Shown here piece after piece: positions 10,230-19,614 of a stretch of 64,000 nucleotides of DNA (the stretch's first letter is position 1; every line of letters begins with the position of its first letter). The DNA lies in the NCBI GenBank assembly GCA_022984795.1, contig JALIHJ010000059.1, positions 62,001 to 126,000 of the forward strand, given 5' to 3'. Under the pieces are notes generated by a model. That model saw only the letters and a program-made list of their open reading frames with translations. It was not told the origin of the DNA and ran no database searches. The DNA comes from Fabrea salina (lineage: Eukaryota; Ciliophora; Heterotrichea; Heterotrichida; Fabreidae). A program made the translations under genes and the position numbers.

Positions 10230-11303
10230 TTAAATTAACCAAAGCAACCCTACTGATAAGCTGAAAAGACTAGAAAAGTTGTAGTCGTCTTGCTCTCCAC
10301 CGTCTTTGTCTCCGTAGGTGTCAAAAGCTAGTTTGGCGTTCCAAAAATACCAAGTATATGCCTCTTTCACGCATTCCCTGTTCTCTTGCACGTGTGCAAA
10401 TTCCTTCTGCCAGGTGCCAAAGTACTTCAGCTCCAATGCACTCTGGGTATCGTTCCAAACGTTTACGATACACTCAAGGTTGTCCCGCCTTGCAGTGTTG
10501 CACTTATTGACATCTTCACTGTCATACCACTTTTTCCAAAGCTTCAGTGAATGGCTTCCTATTGGGTCCCCTGAATACACTCCGCAGTAAGAGTTGCCTC
10601 CCTCTGAGTAGGAGCAGCTGCACTTGCCTTCGTAACCAACACCCAGCAAAGGATCTATTTCTGAGTAGCAGTCGCCGTCTGACGCACAGGGAACAGGAGG
10701 TTCCATGTAAGACTTAGGAGGATACCCGCATCTCGGAGGGTTTTCTAACTCAGAACAAAAAGTTGACTCGCACAGCCAGTTTGTTCTATTGTAGCAGGAG
10801 CTTACTGTCATGTTGGGTTTCAAACTTAAATATTCTGTACATTCTCCTTTTTCTTCACCAGGTTCTTTGTTGCATCTAGCTGAGTTAATACACTCCTCAT
10901 CACTGCTACAGTCTTCCCCAGAATTTTTTTGGTCCTTGCAAGATCCATTTTCGCAGTATAATCTTGGGTTGCAATCGATGTTATGATTGCAATTCTCGCC
11001 CTGGCCCTTTCCTTGACAAACACCTTTATCGCACACTTTGCTAGTGCACTGTGCATCTTCTTTGCAAGGCTCTCCTGGTCCGTGCACAAACTCTGAGTGG
11101 AAGCCTGGGGTGCAGGTTTGATTTCTTTCTTCGTGTTCTGAAGGACAGTAGTAACCCTTAGGACATGTTCCAACAGTGTACTTGCCTCCTGAGTAAGCAA
11201 TGCAAGTGTCTGCAATATTAAACACGTCGTTTTGAGTTTTGCACTTGTACTTTGGACAGTTGTCACCCAAAACTGACCAAATTAAAGTCAACAAAATCAA
11301 CAT
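10230..11303 (-). CDS. Secreted or GPI-anchored cysteine-rich protein
   Basis: 357 residues. The ATG at 11303 is preferred over an upstream in-frame start at 11366 because it opens directly with a signal peptide (MLILLTLIWSVLG) and because the upstream stretch overlaps the next gene. The mature part holds many short-spaced cysteines (for example CKEDAQCTSKVCDKGVC and CSSDEECINSARC), recalling the Dickkopf/colipase or EGF-like disulphide folds found on protist surfaces. The last ~15 residues are hydrophobic (FSLSVGLLWLI) with no cytoplasmic tail, which fits a GPI-attachment signal. The function is not recognised. Its stop lies 52 bp upstream of the giant gene's start codon, and its start lies 13 bp from the divergent acyl-CoA synthetase start. 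Confidence 0.75.
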   Translation of the reverse strand: MLILLTLIWSVLGDNCPKYKCKTQNDVFNIADTCIAYSGGKYTVGTCPKGYYCPSEHEERNQTCTPGFHSEFVHGPGEPCKEDAQCTSKVCDKGVCQGKGQGENCNHNIDCNPRLYCENGSCKDQKNSGEDCSSDEECINSARCNKEPGEEKGECTEYLSLKPNMTVSSCYNRTNWLCESTFCSELENPPRCGYPPKSYMEPPVPCASDGDCYSEIDPLLGVGYEGKCSCSYSEGGNSYCGVYSGDPIGSHSLKLWKKWYDSEDVNKCNTARRDNLECIVNVWNDTQSALELKYFGTWQKEFAHVQENRECVKEAYTWYFWNAKLAFDTYGDKDGGEQDDYNFSSLFSLSVGLLWLI

Positions 11304-11316
11304 TTTATTCACTAAA

Positions 11317-13338
11317 ATGGAAGGAAAGCACTTGTGGGTTTCTGAGTCATACATAAAACAGTTCATTGGTAAAGACGGAGAAAACCTTCATTGGACAACA
11401 GACTTGAATTCAGAGTTGCCAGTAGTGATGGAAGAGTCAGGAGCAGGCGGTCTGCCTCCCACTACTTTTGTCAGTGTTTTGGCAAAGGCTGCTCAGAACC
11501 ACCCTCTGAAGCCTGCCTTAAAAGTTAAGCGAGGTCAGAGGTGGCTTACTTGGTCGTTTAAAGCTTACTGGGAAGACTCTATGCGTTTTTCTAGAGCAAT
11601 GATCAATATTGGCGTTGGCCAGCGCTCTGCCACCAACATCATAGGCTTCAACAGTCCCGAATGGGTCATTAGCTTCGCAGGAAGTCTTTTAAGTAACTGT
11701 GTTCCAGTAGGAGTGTACACCACTAACGGTCCCGAAGCTTGCCAGTACATTGCAGAGCACTCTGAGTGCAAACTAGTGATAGTCGAAAACACCAAACAAC
11801 TCAAGAAGTACCTTAAAGTTTGGGACAACCTTCCAAACCTCAAAGCAGTAGTGGTTTACACTCCTGACCCCCAGTTAGACTCCATGCGCAAAGGCAGAGA
11901 AGTTTATACCTGGGAAGAGTTCATGGGACTAGGAAGTGACAGTGACATAAACGAAGTAGAATCCCGCATCAAAGCTGTGAAGCCTACTAGTGTTGCTACT
12001 ATAGTGTACACTTCAGGAACCACTGGTCCTCCTAAAGGAGTGCTTCTGAGTCACGACAACTATATGTGGACAGCTACTGAGTGCCTTAAGCTTTCAGGAC
12101 TCCAGAACGAGGACGAGCGTATTGTTAGTTACTTGCCTCTAAGTCACTCAGCTGCTCAGATAATTGACATTTTCGGAAGTCTAAGCTGCACAGCTACAGT
12201 GTTTTTTGCAGACGAAAAAGCACTGCAGGGGACCTTAGGAGTTACCCTTAAAGAAGTAAGGCCAACGTTTTTCTTCGGAGTTCCAAGAGTCTACGAAAAA
12301 ATCGAACAGAAAATCAAAGAAATCGCTGCTAACAACTCGCCACTTAAAAAGTCTATTGGCAACTGGGCAAAAACTGTAGGCTACAAAAACACTCTTAGTC
12401 AGATCAGTAACAAACCTACAGACTTAAGTTATAAGTTAGCTAGGGTTTTGGTGTTTTCGAAAGTCAAAGAAAACTTAGGATTAGATCACTGCAAGGTGTT
12501 TTTAGTTGGAGCTGCACCTATTTCTAAGTCAACTTTGGAGTTCTTTGCAAGTTTAAACATTCCTATTTTCAATGCTTACGGAATGTCTGAAAGTGCAGCA
12601 CCAACCACCCTAAACTTGCCTCACTTAAACAACTTGTGGAGTGCTGGGTTTCCTATTCCTGGGACACACATTAAGATCTTGGACTCAAACGGAGCAAAAC
12701 TTTCAGCTGGCCAAAAAGGAGAAGTGTGCTTTAGAGGCCGCAACAAGTTTATGGGTTACTACAAAAACAAAGAAGCCACTAAAGCAACCATTGATGCCAA
12801 CGGGTTCATTCACTCTGGAGATGAAGGCTACTTAGACGAGCAGGGGTTTCTGTTCATCACTGGAAGGTTCAAAGAACTCATTATCACTGCTGGAGGAGAA
12901 AACATACCCCCTGTGCTTATTGAAGACTCAGTAAAAGCACACTGCACCATAATTAGTAACGCCTTTGTAGTAGGCGACAACAGAAAGTTCCTGGCAATGC
13001 TAGTGAGTCTTAAAACTGAAGCAAGTCCTGAAGGAGAACCTACCAACCAGTTAGCTCCCCAAGTGTTAAACGCCCTCAAAGAAATAGGGAGCTCAGCTAG
13101 CACCTTAGAAGAAGCCACTACCTGTCCCGAAGTCAAAAAGTGGGTGCAAAAAGCTATTGACGAAACCAACTCAAAAGCAACTTCCAGAGCACAGCACATC
13201 AGGAAGTGGGCTTTCATCACAAAGGACTTCAGTATAGCTGGAGGGGAACTCACTCCCACAATGAAAGTTAAAAGGAATGTTGTCAACGAAAAGTACTCAG
13301 ACCTAATAGAGAAGTTTTACCTAGACCCTGCACTTTAG
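11317..13338 (+). CDS. ACSBG: Long-chain acyl-CoA synthetase, bubblegum type
   Basis: 673 residues, the usual length for the ACSBG family. It would activate long-chain fatty acids to acyl-CoA using ATP. The AMP-binding P-loop YTSGTTGPPKGV is near residue 230. The later motifs SGDEGYLDEQGF and GRFKELIITAGGENIPP are the adenylate-forming signature with the TAGGENI form typical of bubblegum synthetases. No N-terminal membrane anchor is visible. The ATG at 11317 is chosen because a longer in-frame start at 11239 would run deep into the divergent secreted-protein gene and adds unconserved residues. The stop is TAG; the next gene follows 18 bp later on the same strand. Confidence 0.93.
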   Translation: MEGKHLWVSESYIKQFIGKDGENLHWTTDLNSELPVVMEESGAGGLPPTTFVSVLAKAAQNHPLKPALKVKRGQRWLTWSFKAYWEDSMRFSRAMINIGVGQRSATNIIGFNSPEWVISFAGSLLSNCVPVGVYTTNGPEACQYIAEHSECKLVIVENTKQLKKYLKVWDNLPNLKAVVVYTPDPQLDSMRKGREVYTWEEFMGLGSDSDINEVESRIKAVKPTSVATIVYTSGTTGPPKGVLLSHDNYMWTATECLKLSGLQNEDERIVSYLPLSHSAAQIIDIFGSLSCTATVFFADEKALQGTLGVTLKEVRPTFFFGVPRVYEKIEQKIKEIAANNSPLKKSIGNWAKTVGYKNTLSQISNKPTDLSYKLARVLVFSKVKENLGLDHCKVFLVGAAPISKSTLEFFASLNIPIFNAYGMSESAAPTTLNLPHLNNLWSAGFPIPGTHIKILDSNGAKLSAGQKGEVCFRGRNKFMGYYKNKEATKATIDANGFIHSGDEGYLDEQGFLFITGRFKELIITAGGENIPPVLIEDSVKAHCTIISNAFVVGDNRKFLAMLVSLKTEASPEGEPTNQLAPQVLNALKEIGSSASTLEEATTCPEVKKWVQKAIDETNSKATSRAQHIRKWAFITKDFSIAGGELTPTMKVKRNVVNEKYSDLIEKFYLDPAL

Positions 13339-13356
13339 GTTAATAACAGAATAATA

Positions 13357-15795
13357 ATGAAACAGGGCAAAAGCGTTAGAGTAAAAGCAAATGAAGAGGC
13401 TGGAGGAATAGTGTACTCCTGGGGTTCTGGAGAAATGGGCCAACTAGGTTTTTCCCCACTGCAGGTTGAAGCTCTCCCTAAAGACAACGAAGGCTTCCCT
13501 TTCCAACCTGAACCTGTTCAAATTTCCTCTCTAAATAAAATTGCGCAAATAGCGGGAGGCGACGGACACAGCTTAGCAGTAACTTCTAACGGACAAGTCT
13601 TGGCTTGGGGAGCCAGTGCGTGTGGCCAGCTTGGCTTAAGGAGCATTGATCAGATGCCTAAGGACTCAGAAGGCTACCCCTACCACCCCCAGCCCAAAAT
13701 AGTAAAGGCCCTTCGTGGCTTCAAAATAGTTCTTGTGGCCTGTGGAGATGCTCACTCTGCTGCACTGTCTAACGAAGGTTCAGTGTTTACTTGGGGCGGA
13801 GGAGGCTGTGGACAACTCGGGCACCCGGACACTTCTTTGCTTCCTAAAGATGATGACGGGTGCCCTTTCCAGCCCGAACCCAGAGCAGTGGAAGGACTTA
13901 ATGCTTTTGTGAAGCACATTAGTTGTGGCAAAGCCCACACAGTAGCAGTAAGTGACAAGTTACTTTACACATGGGGAGCAGGTGCGTGCGGGCAACTAGG
14001 CCACCCTGACACTAGCGACTTTCCAATAGACGAGGATGGTTACCCTTACCATCCTACCCCTAAACCCGTAATTAGTTTACAGTACGTAAAACTGGTTATG
14101 AGTGCAAGTGGCGATGTGCACACTCTAGTTTTGAGTGAAGACGGAGCTGTGTACTGCTTCGGAGGCGGGTCATTTGGCCAACTAGGTTTGGGAAACATGG
14201 AGTCTTTGCCTGTAGACGTGGACGAGTGCCCTTTCATGCCAGTACCCACACAAATCACTGCTCTTAAAAAAATCAAAATCAGTAAAATAGCTTGTGGAGA
14301 CTCGCATTCAATGGCGCTTTCAGAAAACGGCGACTTGTACGGGTGGGGAGCAGCTGCTTGTGGACAGTTAGGAATGGAGCACTTTATGCACAGACCTCGG
14401 GACTTTGAAAACTGGGCTTACGAGCCACTTCCGAGTTTGATTGTAGAACTCAAAGGGAAAAAGGTAGTTAGAGTTGCTTGTGGAGAAGCCCACACCTTAG
14501 CTTTAACTGAGTCTGGGATTCTCTATAGTTTTGGAGCTTCGAACTGCGGACAGTTAGGAATACCTAAAGAAGAAATGCTAGAAAGGACCAAACAAAGAAC
14601 TGTTAGGTTCCCAGGAGACAACGTGCAGAAGTCAGTTAACTACCAACCACTTCCAAGACTCGTGACTCCTTTGTTGTCTAAAAAAGTACTTGATATTGCT
14701 TGTGGCGGAATGCACAACCTTGCCATCACTGAGACTTCGCACAACTCTTTAGTGACTGACTTGTACCGTATGTACAAACAGGGACACTTCACAGACATGA
14801 GCTTCAGACTCAAGTCTGAACCCAGGGAAGAACTAATCCACTGTCACAGAGTAGTTATTGCTTCAAGGTCACCTTACCTCCGCCAACTCACTAAAACCCC
14901 AGGAACTATAGACATCGACTTCCAGAAATCAGACTTCAGAAAAATAATTAAGTACCTTTACTTCGACGACATCGATGTACTCAAACCTTTGGTGTCCAGC
15001 AATTCCTTCAACAAAGCTGTGAAGTTCCTACAGTTCGCCCATACTTACCAACTCAGCAAACTCCAACAAGCCTGCCAAGCAAACCTTTTGAAGTTACTGA
15101 ACCCCTACACAATGGCTCCTTCGATGAGTGAAGTTCCTACAGGACTAGTTTACTTTCCAGACGGAAGAGCTGCTATTCTAAGTCCTGACCTTTATGAAAG
15201 AGTTCTCAGCGAAAGCATTCTTTTAGACGCAAAGTCCTCTTTAAAGTCTAAACTCATGAAACCTTTAATCCACAACTCTGTGCAACCAATCCTGTCTTCT
15301 TTAGACAACTCTGAGTTCAGCGACGTAACTTTACTGGTGGAGGGGCAACAGATTTACTGCCACCGAGTGGTGTTGGCAGCGCGCAGCGACTACTTTTCAG
15401 CTTTGTACTCTCATGGATTCAGAGAAGCCAAAGAGGGCGTTATAGAAATAGGCGACTTGAGTCACGAATCAATGCTGAGCTTGCTCAGGTACTTCTACTC
15501 AGACACTTTGCCAATCGACATGGACAAACTCATAGAACTCCTTACGCTCTGCGAAAGGTTCTCAGTTCCCAGTCTTAAGTCTCGGTGCGAAGAAGCTTTG
15601 GCTCCAAGTATATGCGTAGAGAACGCTGCTTTACTGTACAAATACGCAAAGGCGTACCAGTGCCTCCGGCTCAAAGAAATCTGCTTGGTCTTCATCGAAG
15701 ATAACTTTTCGCAAGTAATATGCACTCAAGCTTTTGAAGACTTGGATAAAGAGTCTATACTTGAAATTATGCGATTTAATAAAAAAACTAAGTAA
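13357..15795 (+). CDS. RCC1-repeat protein with two BTB domains
   Basis: 812 residues. Seven RCC1-type blades fill residues ~15-465, each with the W/F-G-x(4)-GQLG core (YSWGSGEMGQLG, LAWGASACGQLG and so on), enough for one full seven-bladed propeller. Two BTB/POZ domains follow, near residues 463-570 (TDMSFRLK ... HCHRVVIASRS) and 646-750 (SDVTLLVEGQQIYCHRVVL), with a BACK-like helical tail. RCC1-BTB proteins usually serve as substrate adaptors of cullin-3 ligases or as small-GTPase regulators; that role is inferred here. The stop codon abuts the stop of the convergent coiled-coil gene with no intervening base. Confidence 0.9.
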   Translation: MKQGKSVRVKANEEAGGIVYSWGSGEMGQLGFSPLQVEALPKDNEGFPFQPEPVQISSLNKIAQIAGGDGHSLAVTSNGQVLAWGASACGQLGLRSIDQMPKDSEGYPYHPQPKIVKALRGFKIVLVACGDAHSAALSNEGSVFTWGGGGCGQLGHPDTSLLPKDDDGCPFQPEPRAVEGLNAFVKHISCGKAHTVAVSDKLLYTWGAGACGQLGHPDTSDFPIDEDGYPYHPTPKPVISLQYVKLVMSASGDVHTLVLSEDGAVYCFGGGSFGQLGLGNMESLPVDVDECPFMPVPTQITALKKIKISKIACGDSHSMALSENGDLYGWGAAACGQLGMEHFMHRPRDFENWAYEPLPSLIVELKGKKVVRVACGEAHTLALTESGILYSFGASNCGQLGIPKEEMLERTKQRTVRFPGDNVQKSVNYQPLPRLVTPLLSKKVLDIACGGMHNLAITETSHNSLVTDLYRMYKQGHFTDMSFRLKSEPREELIHCHRVVIASRSPYLRQLTKTPGTIDIDFQKSDFRKIIKYLYFDDIDVLKPLVSSNSFNKAVKFLQFAHTYQLSKLQQACQANLLKLLNPYTMAPSMSEVPTGLVYFPDGRAAILSPDLYERVLSESILLDAKSSLKSKLMKPLIHNSVQPILSSLDNSEFSDVTLLVEGQQIYCHRVVLAARSDYFSALYSHGFREAKEGVIEIGDLSHESMLSLLRYFYSDTLPIDMDKLIELLTLCERFSVPSLKSRCEEALAPSICVENAALLYKYAKAYQCLRLKEICLVFIEDNFSQVICTQAFEDLDKESILEIMRFNKKTK

Positions 15796-18654
15796 TTAAA
15801 ACTCTAGGTCAGTAACTTCTTGGAAGTCGTCAATTGTAGAAAACTTCTGAAGGTTTCTAGGCTGACTGTTGGGGAAAAAAGCCTGTTTGAGTTCTTGACT
15901 GGAAGCTGTGCCTGGCCGCGAGCCTTCTAGAATCTTCTTTATGCTTTGGTGGACTCTTTTGAACTGGTTTTTAGTAGTTTTGTAGTTGAGAAGAGAGTCT
16001 ACAAGTAGTTCAACTGCCAGTTTAGAGTCGATCCACCCCTTAGCAATGGCTTCTCCCAATAATCCTTTTAACATACTGTAGATCTCTGCAACTAAGTCGC
16101 CCATCTGTGCAGCAATCATGTTATCAGTAAACGCAGTTTTGTTCCTCAGCAACTCAGTAGGCAAAAAAGGCTCAGGCATAAACCTTGCCAAGGCCAAAAT
16201 AAAGGCTAGGAGTTCCTCTACGTTCTTCACGTTCAAAGTGTTTGATGACTTCAAGTAACTATTGCAGAGCTTCGCAAGGTTCTCCAAAGAAACTTGTTCT
16301 GTGATTTTGAAAAGAGTTTTGCCTTGTCGGATGAAAAGTTGTTTTGCGTACTTAATTAAGCTTTCTATCATGGACACTCTTTGCATCATAGGTACTTGGT
16401 TTAGAACAGGGTTGTTTGCTATGAGTTTAGGGTTGTCTATTTGAGCAGTGCTGCTAGCTATTGAAGTGGGCGACAAACTTCCTTCTAGTCGAGGACTTTG
16501 AGTGTTTGAAATAGTGGAGATCTTTCTGATGGGTTTGGGAGAGATAGTTCCTTCTCTAGGAATCAGAGGAGGTTTTGACTCAGAGCGCATGCTTTGAGTG
16601 AAACTCTGACTGTTTTCCAGGCTGGGAGCTTTTGAAGAAGTGCTGTCTTTTCTTTCAAGTTTGGGAGTGATGGGTCGGTCCATGATTCCAGTTAAGTACT
16701 CACTTACTATTTCACTGGAGTCTTCAATGCTGTTTTCAGCTTCGTCTTCGGGGAGTTTCTGTGGTTCTTGCTCTGGAATGTACTCGAGTTTGTGCGTTGA
16801 AGGCTTTTTTGATGGACTTTTTACAGCTCGTGAAGAGTCTGAGTGGCCTGTGACTATTTCGAACTCACTGTCTTCTTCAGTTATTTGAATAGGAAGAGGT
16901 GTGGAGATCTCTGGTCTGCTTGGCTGTTTCGGAGTTTGATCTTTTACGGACTTAACAACAAACATCTCTTCTTGGGAGTCATCAGAGTGCATTGAGAGGT
17001 TTTGGGGCTTTTGTGGAGGCTGACTTGGCTTGGAGTTGATGTTTAGTATTGGAATGTCTTCTTCAAGGTCTTCTTCAATTATTTTTTGAGTTCCTGGTTT
17101 GGAAAGTATGGGGATTTCTTCGTTTTGGCTTTGGGCAACTACTTTTATGTTTGATTCTGGTTTTTGAGGACTTGCTTGATCTCCGAAGCTAAAGAAGTTG
17201 CTGTAGGTGTCTGATTTAGTTGATTCTTGGGTGGAGGATTTGCTGGGTTTCGTGTCTGAGTTTCCTTCAACTGATACTTTTTCTGGAATTTTAAGAGAGG
17301 GTTGGTTTCTTTGAGGAGAGGGTTCTTTAGGGGACTGTTTTTTAGGAGGTTCTTGGTAGTGTTGTTTAGGTGGCTCTTGGTAATGCTGCTTAGGTGGCTC
17401 TTGGTAGTGTTGTTTAGGAGGTTCCTGATAGTGTTGCTTAGGAGGTTCTTGGTAGTGTTGTTTAGGTGGCTCTTGGTAATGCTGCTTAGGAGGTTCTTGG
17501 TAATGCTGTTTAGGAGGTTCTTGGTAGTGTTGTTTAGGAGGTTCTTGGTAGTGTTGTTTAGGTGGTTCCTGATAGTGTTGTTTAGGTGGTTCCTGATAGT
17601 GTTGTTTAGGTGGCTCTTGGTAATGCTGTTTAGGAGGTTCCTGATAGTGTTGTTTAGGAGGTTCCTGATAGTGTTGCTTAGGAGGTTCTTGGTAGTGTTG
17701 TTTAGGGGGTTCTTGGTAGTGTTGCTTAGGTGGCTCATACTGGCCCTGAAGTCTATGGTCTTGCTGAGAAGCCTCATGGTATTTCTGTGACTGAGGAGTT
17801 TGAGTATAAGGAACCTGCTGAGGTGAATACACAACCTGAGGAGGATACACAGGCTGGTAAACAACTTGAGAACCATCATAGTGCAGTACAGGAGTTCCAT
17901 GATGAAAAACAGGAGCAGTTTGGGGAAACCCAGCATACTGTTCAACTTGTCTAGGAATTCTTACTTGCTGTGGAATATGAGTATTAGGAGTGCCCACTCT
18001 GTCCATGAAAGAAGAAACCGGACGGGAAGGTTCAGCACTTTGCCAGCCTTTCCTTTCAATAAAAGAGTTCTTCATCTTGAGGAGAGCAGCCTTTTTTTCT
18101 TCGTGCTGGTAAGCCGCCTCAGAAAGGATCTTATCGCGTTCTAAGGAGGCTTGATATTCTTTTTGGACTTCTTGCAAGTACTCTTCCTGGGCCCTCATTA
18201 CTTCTTTGTAACTATCGATTTGGCGTCTGAAGTCTTCTTCGGAAAGCATGCGTTTTTGTTTAAGGGCTTCTAAAGACTTAGCGTACTGCTTCTGTTGGAA
18301 GGAGATAGGGTCTTCGATGGCACCTGTCCAGTCAGGGTAGTGCGCCGAAACCATTTCTCCGAAGTGGATTTTGGCTTGCTTAAGTCTGTCAGAGGACTTT
18401 TTGAGGTCTGAGTTGGAGGTGTGTTCTTGGAACTCGTTTAAGTAGTTCATGATTTCGTTTAGGGTTTTTTGGTTGCGAGATATGGCGGCTTGTTTTTGGT
18501 TTTGGATTATTTTAAGTTCGTTTTCGAGGGTTCTGCTTTTGAGTACTGAATTCTGGAGAGTGTGGGCTTCGCGGAGCTTGATTTTCCTCTCTAGTTGGCT
18601 GCGTTTCTGTCTGAGTTGTTCGACTTTGGAGTCTAGTGCTTTGACCTTTTCCAT
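15796..18654 (-). CDS. Coiled-coil protein with QHYQEPPK repeats
   Basis: 952 residues from the ATG at 18654. An in-frame ATG at 18669 would overlap the divergent gene and adds only five residues. Residues ~1-210 are charged coiled coil. Residues ~210-305 are Pro/Gln/Tyr-rich. Residues ~308-436 are sixteen perfect copies of an 8-residue unit. A disordered Ser/Pro/acidic stretch follows, and the last ~220 residues are helical and folded-looking. The layout (N-terminal coiled coil then long disordered region) faintly recalls the centrosomal protein kizuna, but this is a weak resemblance from memory. The function is unknown; a cytoskeletal or basal-body role is only a guess. Confidence 0.85.
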   Translation of the reverse strand: MEKVKALDSKVEQLRQKRSQLERKIKLREAHTLQNSVLKSRTLENELKIIQNQKQAAISRNQKTLNEIMNYLNEFQEHTSNSDLKKSSDRLKQAKIHFGEMVSAHYPDWTGAIEDPISFQQKQYAKSLEALKQKRMLSEEDFRRQIDSYKEVMRAQEEYLQEVQKEYQASLERDKILSEAAYQHEEKKAALLKMKNSFIERKGWQSAEPSRPVSSFMDRVGTPNTHIPQQVRIPRQVEQYAGFPQTAPVFHHGTPVLHYDGSQVVYQPVYPPQVVYSPQQVPYTQTPQSQKYHEASQQDHRLQGQYEPPKQHYQEPPKQHYQEPPKQHYQEPPKQHYQEPPKQHYQEPPKQHYQEPPKQHYQEPPKQHYQEPPKQHYQEPPKQHYQEPPKQHYQEPPKQHYQEPPKQHYQEPPKQHYQEPPKQHYQEPPKQHYQEPPKKQSPKEPSPQRNQPSLKIPEKVSVEGNSDTKPSKSSTQESTKSDTYSNFFSFGDQASPQKPESNIKVVAQSQNEEIPILSKPGTQKIIEEDLEEDIPILNINSKPSQPPQKPQNLSMHSDDSQEEMFVVKSVKDQTPKQPSRPEISTPLPIQITEEDSEFEIVTGHSDSSRAVKSPSKKPSTHKLEYIPEQEPQKLPEDEAENSIEDSSEIVSEYLTGIMDRPITPKLERKDSTSSKAPSLENSQSFTQSMRSESKPPLIPREGTISPKPIRKISTISNTQSPRLEGSLSPTSIASSTAQIDNPKLIANNPVLNQVPMMQRVSMIESLIKYAKQLFIRQGKTLFKITEQVSLENLAKLCNSYLKSSNTLNVKNVEELLAFILALARFMPEPFLPTELLRNKTAFTDNMIAAQMGDLVAEIYSMLKGLLGEAIAKGWIDSKLAVELLVDSLLNYKTTKNQFKRVHQSIKKILEGSRPGTASSQELKQAFFPNSQPRNLQKFSTIDDFQEVTDLEF
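17346..17729 (-). repeat. Sixteen tandem 24-bp units encoding QHYQEPPK
   Basis: Within the coiled-coil gene, a 24-bp unit is repeated sixteen times in frame. Copies differ only at synonymous sites (for example GAACCTCC versus GAGCCACC, CACTAC versus CATTAC), so the amino-acid unit is identical in all copies while the DNA has diverged slightly. There are no spacers, so this is a coding minisatellite, not a CRISPR array. Confidence 0.95.
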
Positions 18655-18663
18655 TATATTTAA

Positions 18664-19602
18664 ATGCAAGTGTATGATATACTAGGAAGTGAACTTGACG
18701 AAGGTGTTTTGGAACACCCTAAAGTGCTACTGATACTTAGTCAGAACTCCGTGGTTTCTGAGTGCTTTCTAAGGCACTTTACTTGTGTGTCGAGCGTAAA
18801 CGAGATAAACCAGCAGGGAAGGTACTTCATCAGGGTAGTAAACGAGTTTGAAAGGGGAATAATTTTAGGCAAACTTTCTAACCTAGAAAACATGTGTGTC
18901 TTTACTTGCAGACCTGATGTCATAAGTAAGTACTTGCCTCAAGTTCCAGTAGTCGACATCAAAAACCCCAACCCAGAAAGCTTCAAAAAAGTTTACTTAG
19001 AACTCCTAAACAAATTCCACTCTAAAATCTACCAAGCTCCAAACAGACCTAACAAAGCCAACAAATTAAGTTCGATGCTCAAAAACCTCTGCAGAGGAAT
19101 CCTTAGCAAGCAAAAGCAACACTCCAAAGTAAACCCCCAACAACTAGTAGCAGTCTTTTTAAACGACATGCAAAAAAACAAAATACTCTTCATTGAAAAC
19201 AACAAAGTGACCTATAACGACCAAGAAGTAAACACCAAACTAAATGCACAAACTAAACCTTTCACTACTTCTCTTCCTTACTCGCCTTCTGACAACTACC
19301 AAGAAGTAATTCAAACTGTCCACAAAAACATAATAAATTCCATCAGACCTTGCTCTTACAGGTTCCTAGAAGACCTAACCCAAGCCATAACCAAGTGTTT
19401 GTCCAAAGAAATAGCTGAAATCAGGGCAAGCGGCAAGAAACTAGTTGTTAAACACCAAGACTTGGAGTTTATGGTCTGCGAAGTTACAAAACTTGTACTT
19501 CTGACAAAACTAGTTTTTCCAGACGAACCCTGCGACTTAGTAAATTTAGCTTGTAATTACCAAAAATACCCTAAGTTAACTCTCCAGACAGGCTTGTCCT
19601 AG
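18664..19602 (+). CDS. Conserved-looking protein of unknown function
   Basis: 312 residues starting MQVYDILG at 18664, only 9 bp from the divergent coiled-coil gene's start. The first ~100 residues look like an alpha/beta fold (KVLLILSQNSVVSECFL; later CVFTCRPDVISKYL and VPVVDIKN). The middle (residues ~130-190) is basic and helical and ends in a strand-turn-strand (ILFIENNKVTYN) that could be winged-helix or LOTUS-like. The C-terminal third is helical. I do not recognise the family; a NYN-like plus winged-helix RNA protein is one possibility, without firm support. The stop is TAG, and thiamine pyrophosphokinase follows after 12 bp on the same strand. Confidence 0.75.
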   Translation: MQVYDILGSELDEGVLEHPKVLLILSQNSVVSECFLRHFTCVSSVNEINQQGRYFIRVVNEFERGIILGKLSNLENMCVFTCRPDVISKYLPQVPVVDIKNPNPESFKKVYLELLNKFHSKIYQAPNRPNKANKLSSMLKNLCRGILSKQKQHSKVNPQQLVAVFLNDMQKNKILFIENNKVTYNDQEVNTKLNAQTKPFTTSLPYSPSDNYQEVIQTVHKNIINSIRPCSYRFLEDLTQAITKCLSKEIAEIRASGKKLVVKHQDLEFMVCEVTKLVLLTKLVFPDEPCDLVNLACNYQKYPKLTLQTGLS

Positions 19603-19614
19603 TATGGTTAATTA

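Noticed and set aside
11239-11366. Overlapping longer starts for the acyl-CoA synthetase (11239) and the secreted protein (11366)
   Set aside because: Both extensions overlap the other gene, add unlikely N-termini and hide the clear signal peptide; the 11317 and 11303 starts fit better.
17346-17729. CRISPR-like tandem repeat
   Set aside because: Units are contiguous without spacers and sit in frame inside a gene.
17302-17790. Open frame on the + strand giving a hydrophobic repeat protein (LVVLFRRFL-type), plus a second minus-strand frame at 17145-17945
   Set aside because: Both are by-products of the 24-bp repeat, which is open in several frames. The minus frame giving QHYQEPPK runs on into unique, coding-like sequence on both sides.
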